A DNA stretch of 26,783 nucleotides, from positions 1-26,783 of the IMG/VR virus record IMGVR_UViG_3300025147_000442; one strand, given 5' to 3'. The stretch is from a virus. This document shows, piece by piece, positions 21,189 to 26,783 of the stretch. The position numbers and the translations under genes were made by a program. Every line of letters starts with the position of its first letter. The first letter of the stretch is position 1. Under the pieces are notes generated by a model. The model was not told the DNA's origin, did no database searches, and saw nothing but the letters and a program-made list of their open reading frames with translations.

Positions 21189-21675
21189 TATTATCGTATT
21201 GCTGATTGGTCTTTGTTTTGGATCATGCAAAACCGCAAAACTCCCGATTAAGGAAGTTCCGCTTCAATATCGCGAGAAGATCGTTGAGCGCCTGGTGCCT
21301 GTTGCAGCTCCTGCTGATTCGGCCAATATTACAGCATTGTTTGAGTGCGACAGTCTGAACCAGGTGATCATGAAATCACTTGATGAACAGAAAAGCCAGA
21401 ACGTCAAAAGCCGTTTTTCCTATAACGCCGGATTGCTCAGTTATAATTTTGCAACCGCTCCTCCTATCAGCTTTGCAACAGTAAGAGACTCGATCGTTTA
21501 CCGCGAAGTGGCTGTAAAAGTGCCTGTAGAGGTGAAGGTAAATGAACTCACCTGGTTGCAGAAACTTTGGATCACTATCGGCAAAATCGCCGCAGGCCTG
21601 GGCACTGTTGTCCTGGTTGTTTTCATTGTCAAATCTAAATTTAGTCTCAATGGACTCACAAGCCTTTTTCGCTAA
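21175..21675 (+). CDS. Candidate one-piece spanin (lipoprotein plus C-terminal TM)
   Basis: The 166-residue protein has a lipoprotein signal (MRKLSIIVLLIGLCFGSC, acylated Cys18), a periplasmic part with short helices, and a C-terminal membrane helix (about 131-152, KIAAGLGTVVLVVFIV) followed by a basic end. This outer-membrane lipid anchor plus inner-membrane anchor is the u-spanin arrangement, as in T1 gp11, which fuses the two membranes in the last lysis step. It overlaps the holin gene. The call rests on topology and position, not sequence family. Confidence 0.75.
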   Translation: MRKLSIIVLLIGLCFGSCKTAKLPIKEVPLQYREKIVERLVPVAAPADSANITALFECDSLNQVIMKSLDEQKSQNVKSRFSYNAGLLSYNFATAPPISFATVRDSIVYREVAVKVPVEVKVNELTWLQKLWITIGKIAAGLGTVVLVVFIVKSKFSLNGLTSLFR

Positions 21676-21814
21676 ATATCCTCACCTGAATGAGTGCTGG
21701 CAGTCTCCGGATCGCCAAGTTCATTTTAACGAGGTTGATGCTAAACTTCATGCCAGGATACGAAACCTATCCGGGGAAATCGAAAAAATTAAGAAATCTT
21801 CTAAAAAATTATAG
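21650..21814 (+). CDS. 54-residue hypothetical protein
   Basis: The frame starts at ATG 21650, 26 nt inside the spanin gene, and stops 2 nt before the tail gene. The product begins MDSQAFFAKYPHLNECW and continues with a helical HFNEVDAKLHARIRNLSGEIEK part. The frame is open back to 21542, but that lies within the spanin gene and is not needed. Unknown function; small proteins at this place occur in related phages. Confidence 0.6.
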   Translation: MDSQAFFAKYPHLNECWQSPDRQVHFNEVDAKLHARIRNLSGEIEKIKKSSKKL

Positions 21815-21816
21815 TC

Positions 21817-22308
21817 ATGGGTATTGAATACGGATTAAAATCGTTCAAGTTTAAGGCTACTGGAGGTTCAACCCTCGAAAGTCTTGGTAAAATTGCTGAA
21901 GGTACAGTTAAGTGGAATGGCGATAAAGCCACACTTAATAGTTTCTATGCAGCCCAAAACCCCGATTATCCTGCCCTTACAATCAAGGAAAAAGCAGGTA
22001 TCAAAAAAGTAGCATTCTCCCTGATGGAGATTGATGCCGACATTTTGGTTAAGCTCTTTGGTGGTACCGCAACTGGTACGGCTCCAAGCAAGAGTTATGC
22101 AGCCCCCAGGGTGGATGCCAACATTCACGGATCATTTGAATTAATCACTGAATCAGGTCTGAAGATTACGGCACCAAAATCGATGCTTGATGCAACTTTT
22201 AATTGGGATCTTTCGCGAAAAGCAGTTTCGAATATTGATGTTGAGCTTACGATCGAGCTTCCGGATCTTGAAACGGATATGCCTTATACCATCGCCCGCG
22301 AAGTATAA
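21817..22308 (+). CDS. Major tail tube protein
   Basis: The 163-residue protein has a beta-rich pattern (GLKSFKFKATGGSTLES, EGTVKWNGDKATLN, GSFELITESGLKITAPKS) and lies just before the tail chaperone and tape measure genes, the fixed place of the tube protein in siphoviruses. The lack of a sheath gene ahead of it shows a non-contractile tail. Its stop overlaps the next start (TAATG). Confidence 0.78.
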   Translation: MGIEYGLKSFKFKATGGSTLESLGKIAEGTVKWNGDKATLNSFYAAQNPDYPALTIKEKAGIKKVAFSLMEIDADILVKLFGGTATGTAPSKSYAAPRVDANIHGSFELITESGLKITAPKSMLDATFNWDLSRKAVSNIDVELTIELPDLETDMPYTIAREV

Positions 22309-22808
22309 TGGATCATTCAAAAGATTTTGAGGCGCAACGCGAAGCTGCCAATATTTTGTTAGACCTGGGCGTGAGCATTCCGATGACCGCGCCCAGGTTA
22401 TTTAGGTGGTTCGGTAAAAAACAGGTCAGGCTCACGATCCGCCGTCCCTGCTGGGGAACAATGGTCCGGATCAGCCGCGCCTGGCTATCGATGGAAATCA
22501 CTGCCGAAGCCATTAAGTCAAACTCCCTCGAGGAGGACATGAAGCTGATGCAGCAACATGGCAAAACAGTTGCACGCATCGTTGCTTACGGCTCGCTTCG
22601 CGGATGGTTCTCCGGATTATTCGCACCGGTCCTGGGATATATTCTACGCTGGAGAGCTCACCCGACAATATTAGTAGAGGCAGCCTACAAGCTGGTAACG
22701 CTAAGCCGGGTCGAGGATTTTACGAATACTATCAGATTGCTCGGAACGATGGACGTGACGAGGAAGATGAGTCCGGTGGTAAAGGGGAGTCAAAAGGCCA
22801 CTATGTAG
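22308..22808 (+). CDS. Tail assembly chaperone, short (G) form
   Basis: The 166-residue protein is the un-shifted product of a lambda G/GT-type locus, lying between the tube and tape measure genes. It is helical and basic, with the stretch GTMVRISRAWLSMEITAEAIKSNSLEEDMKLM. The gene stops at TAG 22806-22808 just after a slippery site. It should bind the tape measure protein and nucleate tube assembly. Confidence 0.78.
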   Translation: MDHSKDFEAQREAANILLDLGVSIPMTAPRLFRWFGKKQVRLTIRRPCWGTMVRISRAWLSMEITAEAIKSNSLEEDMKLMQQHGKTVARIVAYGSLRGWFSGLFAPVLGYILRWRAHPTILVEAAYKLVTLSRVEDFTNTIRLLGTMDVTRKMSPVVKGSQKATM

Positions 22809-23008
22809 GCAGCCATAGCCCCTTTGGAATATTGCTTCAGGTTATCCAGGCAACGCATGGCTGGAGCATGACAAAAATTATGTGGCAGGTCAACTGGCAG
22901 ACCATACAACTGATGCTGGCCGATCAGCCGCGATATGTGAAAACGAAGAAAAAAACAACCGAGGAGGAATTCCTTGAATATATAGGAGCTAACAATGTCA
23001 AACCTTGA
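22308..23008 (+). CDS. Tail assembly chaperone, frameshifted (GT) form
   Basis: A -1 shift at A AAG GGG (22781-22787) joins the first 160 codons to the following -1 frame, which runs from GAG 22787 to 23008, giving about 233 residues. The added T part contains HYVGSHSPFGILLQVIQATHGW and a charged end (KKKTTEEEFLEYIGANN). It overlaps the tape measure start by 14 nt. Both products are needed in lambda, at a fixed ratio. The frame, heptamer and register agree; the event itself is inferred. Confidence 0.75.
22781..22825 (+). promoter_or_regulatory. Programmed -1 frameshift site with downstream structure
   Basis: The heptamer A AAG GGG sits in the zero frame (GTA AAG GGG) and obeys X XXY YYZ. Downstream, CTATG (22801-22805) pairs with CATAG (22814-22818). 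CCCCTTT (22819-22825) is the exact complement of the slippery heptamer and could compete with it. The spacing to the hairpin (13 nt) is longer than the usual 5-9. Confidence 0.7.
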
Positions 23009-26000
23009 TCCGGTCAAAATTGAGATACTGCTAAGGCAAAATATCGCTAAGGAGTTGGAAGAATCGCGGAAGGCACTTGCTGATGTAGACTCGGGCGTAA
23101 AGAAAACAGCCGGATCTTTCAAGGAAGTGGAGACGGGACTTAAGCGATCGTCAGCAGCGATTAAGGACGCCATTGCGGGACAACGCCAGTTGATCCGTGA
23201 AATTACCGGCGACATTAGAGCACTGAAGACTGCTGCTAAAAACGAGGCTCCCGGCGCGGGTTTGACCGAAATATTGGGAGACCTCAAAGGAGCCAGGCAG
23301 GCACTTGCCGAAGAGCAGGCCACCCTAATAGGACTCCAGCGCGAACAGCTTGAGATGAATGGTGAAGAAAAACAATCGAATGAGGGTTTAGTTGAGTCGC
23401 TGAAGAATTGGGCAATAGGGCTTGCGTCTGTTGGGACTGTTTTAACTGTTTTCAATTCTGTTGTAGCATCAACCAGAAGTACTTCAGATCAGTTTGAGGT
23501 TGGTATTGCCGGGGCAAAGAGTGGGCTTGACTTCTTTTGGAAAACCCTGGCAAGTGGCGACTGGACGGACTTCTTTGCAAATATGGATCGTGCGATACGA
23601 ACAGGTAGTAAGTATGCCGAGATAATGGATAAGGTAAAGGAGGCAACCTGGTCGTTAGATATCACCGAAGCGGACAGTAACGCAAAGGCACTTGAACTTG
23701 AAGATAAACTCAGAAACAAACAATTATCAAAAGACGAACGCATATCGGCAGGCCAGGAGCGGATATCCCTTGAGGAAGATCTCGCAGCGAGGCGAACCAA
23801 AATAGCACAGGATGAATTTGACGCCGCGTTATTGATTGGTCAGGACAGAACTAAGCTTTCGAAAGATGTATTGATGAACGCCATTAAAGATATCGACAGC
23901 GAAGGGAAAGCGCGGGCTGAGCAATACAATAAAGATTTAAATCAATTAAAAGGGTTAGAATCAACACTGAATAGTCAGGTCGGTCAGAACCAAAGCATTG
24001 GTGCACAATACACGGCTGATAAGATTAAAAAACTAACTCCATCATTGCAGGTGGATGATAAAGTAAAGGCCGATGCCGCTATCCTGCGTGGCGTTGGAAA
24101 CATGACCGACGAAATGACCAGCCGGATTGTCGACAGCTATGTGAAACTGAAAGAGGCACAGGATTCGGCAATGGAGAATACAACCAGGGTGAGATCTATG
24201 ACACATACCCTACTGGCCGGTGAGGATAATGCCGATAAGAAATTGAAGGATGCTGAAGGCCTGGATAACCGCATCAAGGCAACTAAAGATCAAATGGATT
24301 TAGTCGCAGACGCTAATAGTGCCGAGTTTGCAGCATTGGCTAAGAAACTTGTAATGCTCGAGTCGGAGAAAAAACTGCGTGAATCGATTGTGGACATGCA
24401 ATTGATGATTGCCAAAAAACAAACAATTGATTCAAAAGGGGCTTCATCGCCCATTTCAGCTATATATGATATGGCGAAAGCAGGCGGAATTGATCTTGAA
24501 AAGCTTAAATTAAGAGATACTGATCTTGAGATTGACAAGCTTAAAAAAGGGAATGAAGCCAGGATAAAACAGGCCGATAAATTAGGCAAGGCGGGTAAGG
24601 TTCAAAAAAAAGATGCGCAGGAGCTTGCTAATGTCTATTACGAGGTAGCCGATGCAGCAGGTTTGTTGTCGCAGGCGATTGGTGATTCCAATTCGGGGTT
24701 GGCAGACATGTTAACTGGGGTTTCAAAAATTGCCGGTCAAGTCGGTAATCTGGTAAAGGCCGGTGCGTTCAGTAAGGGTGGTATGTCGAAAGGTGATGCG
24801 GTCAGTGCAGCAGTCTCCGGAGCAACCCAACTAATCGGAATCGTTGCCGGTGCAGCTGCTGAGCGCAAAAGGGTGATGGATGAATATTACGCCTCGATCA
24901 TTTCACAGCAGCAACAATATAACTTACTGCTTAACGAGCAGCTTCTGATCAATTCAGATGTCAATGGATCAATTTTTCTGAAGGATTATGAGGGTTCGTT
25001 AAAGGATAGCACAGCTGCTTATAACGATGCACAATCGAAGTACAAGGAAGAATTAAAGAAGTTCTCAACAGCAGAGGCTATCACCGGAAAGAAGAATGTT
25101 GTCTCGGGTGGCAATGTACTTGGAGGCATTGGAGCAGGTGCAGCAGCTGGAGCTGGAATTGGTGCCATATTAGGAGGCGGCGTTTTGAGTATTCCGGCAG
25201 CAGCTGTCGGGGCTGTTATCGGCTCAGTGGTTGGAGCGCTTACCGGATTATTTGCGAAAAAGAAAAAGGATATTGTTGCGCCGCTTCTCGAGACTTACCC
25301 TGATTTGATCAAAGCGAATGGTGAGTTTAACGCTGACCTTGCAAAAACCCTGATCGCAAATAACAAAGTAACTGATGCAACAAAGGTTACACTTCAAAAT
25401 TTAATTGACTGGAAAGATGCGGCTGCCAAAGCAACAGAGCAGTTAAAATCAGTTATCACAGACCTTACCGGATCCCTGGGCGATGATTTACGCAATGCCC
25501 TGGTAACAGCTTTCAAAGATGGTACCGACGCTTCAGTGGCTTTTGGCGACTCTGTAAATAAAGTGCTTGAGAATATCCTGAGCAATATGATATTCAATAA
25601 GGTTTTTGCCGGCGCATTTGCTCAGCTTGAAAAAGGGATGACAGACAGCTATGCAACCGGGGGAGATGAAAATTGGCAGGATGACCTTAAGGTATTCTTT
25701 GATCAAAGAGGAGCGTTAACTGACCAGTTTAATAAGGCGCTGACGGATGCCAAGCAAGCCGGAGCAGCTGACGGATTTGATATTTTCGGAAAAGATACAG
25801 CGGCAGCATCGGCCACTGGCATGACTGGCGATATCCAGCGTTTGACTGAACAAACAGGATCGGCGCTTACCGGGAATATTTCAGCAATCCGGATCAATAT
25901 AGCCAGGATCATAGAGAGCGGAACTACGAGCATGACGATGCTCCAGAAAAGCCTCGAGTATCAACTCCGAACTGCTGACAATACAGACGTAATGAGTAAG

Positions 26001-26063
26001 ACGCTTGGAAGTATCGACAGCCGGCTCTCTCGCATTGAATTGGACGGACTAAAAGTAAAATAG
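22995..26063 (+). CDS. Tape measure protein
   Basis: The 1022-residue protein sets tail length. It has a coiled-coil start (NIAKELEESRKALADVDSG), long charged helical stretches, and near residues 700-755 a Gly/Ala-rich hydrophobic segment (GGIGAGAAAGAGIGAILGGG) that may insert in the inner membrane during DNA entry. At about 0.15 nm per residue a tail of about 150 nm is expected. Its start overlaps the chaperone end. Length and composition leave little doubt. Confidence 0.92.
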   Translation: MSNLDPVKIEILLRQNIAKELEESRKALADVDSGVKKTAGSFKEVETGLKRSSAAIKDAIAGQRQLIREITGDIRALKTAAKNEAPGAGLTEILGDLKGARQALAEEQATLIGLQREQLEMNGEEKQSNEGLVESLKNWAIGLASVGTVLTVFNSVVASTRSTSDQFEVGIAGAKSGLDFFWKTLASGDWTDFFANMDRAIRTGSKYAEIMDKVKEATWSLDITEADSNAKALELEDKLRNKQLSKDERISAGQERISLEEDLAARRTKIAQDEFDAALLIGQDRTKLSKDVLMNAIKDIDSEGKARAEQYNKDLNQLKGLESTLNSQVGQNQSIGAQYTADKIKKLTPSLQVDDKVKADAAILRGVGNMTDEMTSRIVDSYVKLKEAQDSAMENTTRVRSMTHTLLAGEDNADKKLKDAEGLDNRIKATKDQMDLVADANSAEFAALAKKLVMLESEKKLRESIVDMQLMIAKKQTIDSKGASSPISAIYDMAKAGGIDLEKLKLRDTDLEIDKLKKGNEARIKQADKLGKAGKVQKKDAQELANVYYEVADAAGLLSQAIGDSNSGLADMLTGVSKIAGQVGNLVKAGAFSKGGMSKGDAVSAAVSGATQLIGIVAGAAAERKRVMDEYYASIISQQQQYNLLLNEQLLINSDVNGSIFLKDYEGSLKDSTAAYNDAQSKYKEELKKFSTAEAITGKKNVVSGGNVLGGIGAGAAAGAGIGAILGGGVLSIPAAAVGAVIGSVVGALTGLFAKKKKDIVAPLLETYPDLIKANGEFNADLAKTLIANNKVTDATKVTLQNLIDWKDAAAKATEQLKSVITDLTGSLGDDLRNALVTAFKDGTDASVAFGDSVNKVLENILSNMIFNKVFAGAFAQLEKGMTDSYATGGDENWQDDLKVFFDQRGALTDQFNKALTDAKQAGAADGFDIFGKDTAAASATGMTGDIQRLTEQTGSALTGNISAIRINIARIIESGTTSMTMLQKSLEYQLRTADNTDVMSKTLGSIDSRLSRIELDGLKVK

Positions 26064-26065
26064 CT

Positions 26066-26491
26066 ATGACAGGAGAGGTAACAATTGACACGCTCGATAT
26101 CTGGACAACTTACGGTGCATTCCTTCTACAGGGGAGCTATGACGATTTGATGCGGCCACCTAAGCGTAAGGCATCGCTGAGTAATAACTGGCCTGAGCAG
26201 AATGGCCTCGAGATAGATTTGACCGTTCCAAAGTATGAATCCAAAGAGGCTGAACTGAGCTTTATTCTATCGGCTTCGAGCGAGACCGAATGGTGGACCA
26301 GGTACAATGCATTTTTCACATTATTGAAAAGCCCGGGCGAGCGATCTGTTTTTGTAAGAGAGCTCAATAAAACATTTTTGGTTTACTACATCGAGGTGAC
26401 CAGTTATGAGCAGCTCACAACAATTAAGTTGGTGAGTAAGGTCGTGTCCAGGTTCACAGTCAAATTTGGGATTGCAAATCCTGCATTTTAA
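26066..26491 (+). CDS. Distal tail protein (Dit)-like
   Basis: The 141-residue protein follows the tape measure directly, where siphoviruses carry Dit. Its beginning VTIDTLDIWTTYGAFLLQGSYDDLMRPP fits the conserved Dit start (strand, D-I-x-T/Y, then loop). The rest is beta-rich with EWWTRYNAFFTLLKSPGERSVFV. It would form the ring joining tube and baseplate. Confidence 0.7.
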   Translation: MTGEVTIDTLDIWTTYGAFLLQGSYDDLMRPPKRKASLSNNWPEQNGLEIDLTVPKYESKEAELSFILSASSETEWWTRYNAFFTLLKSPGERSVFVRELNKTFLVYYIEVTSYEQLTTIKLVSKVVSRFTVKFGIANPAF

Positions 26492-26513
26492 ACAATGATT
26501 AAACATTAATTAA

Positions 26514-26783
26514 ATGGATGAAAAACTATTAAGCCATGCAAATCAGTTAGTCGCAAAAATCAAACGGTTAAAGGAATTAAAAAGTAAAGTAACCTGGTAC
26601 AAGAACAACGAAACGACAAATAAGACTACGGTTGTTTGCTTTGGGACCACCAATACGGCTTCAATGTGCAAAGATTCTTATTTTGATGATTCGGTATTTC
26701 CAATAATGGAGATAATTGATGAGTACTCAGATCGATTAGATAAAAAAATTAATGAACTTGAAAAGGAGTTAGAGAGCTTGTAA
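26514..26783 (+). CDS. Hypothetical protein between tail genes (89 aa)
   Basis: The protein has an N-terminal helix (LVAKIKRLKELKSKV), a beta-like middle (TTVVCFGTTNTASM) and a C-terminal coiled coil (YSDRLDKKINELEKELESL). It ends with TAA at the last bases of the window and appears complete. Unknown family; it may be a small tail or accessory protein. Confidence 0.6.
   Translation: MDEKLLSHANQLVAKIKRLKELKSKVTWYKNNETTNKTTVVCFGTTNTASMCKDSYFDDSVFPIMEIIDEYSDRLDKKINELEKELESL

Noticed and set aside
22790-23455. 221-residue minus-strand frame
   Set aside because: Ser/Pro/Ala-rich shadow of the chaperone and tape measure genes.
1-26783. CRISPR arrays, insertion sequences, tyrosine or serine integrase
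   Set aside because: No spaced repeat array, no IS transposase other than the phage enzyme, and no recombinase motif was seen.

Overview
The window is most of a Mu-like transposable prophage in a Bacteroidota host. The Mu part is a DDE transposase followed by a MuB-type ATPase, a GemA-like gene, and a DUF935 portal, DUF1320 protein, gpG-type morphogenesis protein and MuF domain. The Bacteroidota part is two promoters that fit the TTTG / 19 nt / TAnnTTTG consensus (733-763 and 10150-10179), starts preceded by A-rich sequence instead of Shine-Dalgarno sites, and families typical of the phylum (DUF4494, DUF4406, DUF6527). The tail is siphovirus-like: tube protein, two-frame assembly chaperone, 1022-residue tape measure and Dit-like protein, with no contractile sheath. 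I see no integrase. The phage ends lie outside the window.

Layout. (1) 1-795: leftward S24/LexA-type repressor, operator-like repeats, and the rightward early promoter. (2) 796-10060: early operon, all rightward except for one ambiguous locus. It holds a Ner/Cro-like protein, small membrane proteins, a locus open on both strands (1347-1848), MuA, MuB, a second P-loop ATPase, a GemA-like protein, a series of small accessory genes (DUF4494, zinc-finger protein, a paralogous pair, DUF3164, DUF4406) and a 73-residue basic protein before a terminator. (3) 10061-11310: accessory island with its own promoter, a structured RNA, a 75-residue orphan and a secreted AT-rich cargo gene, with a terminator after each of the two genes. 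(4) 17882-11306, leftward: TerS, TerL, a small basic protein, DUF1320, a portal-MuF-nuclease fusion, gpG, DUF6527 and a tail-terminator candidate. (5) 18066-26783, rightward: protease/scaffold, major capsid protein, lysis cassette (transglycosylase, holin, one-piece spanin), then tail genes. Regions 4 and 5 diverge from a control region (17883-18065) that carries two tandem dyads exactly 21 bp apart, the likely site of a Mor/C-type late activator.

The most unusual signal is a set of intergenic hairpins in the early operon that copy the acceptor stem plus T-arm of a tRNA, with the D- and anticodon arms replaced by a short G-rich bulge. Two (6226-6260 and 6840-6878) are near-identical in plan, with the loop TTCGACT and a 9-nt bulge; they flank one gene. 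A third, looser relative (1924-1969) ends 5 nt before the transposase start. Other notable points are a structured RNA at 10184-10323 with mutually exclusive long-range pairings, two small early proteins that end in beta-clamp motifs (QKSLF, QLTLF), a portal-MuF protein with a toxin-nuclease-like tail, a -1 frameshift site A AAG GGG in the tail chaperone, and a capsid protein whose N-terminus looks like a signal peptide.
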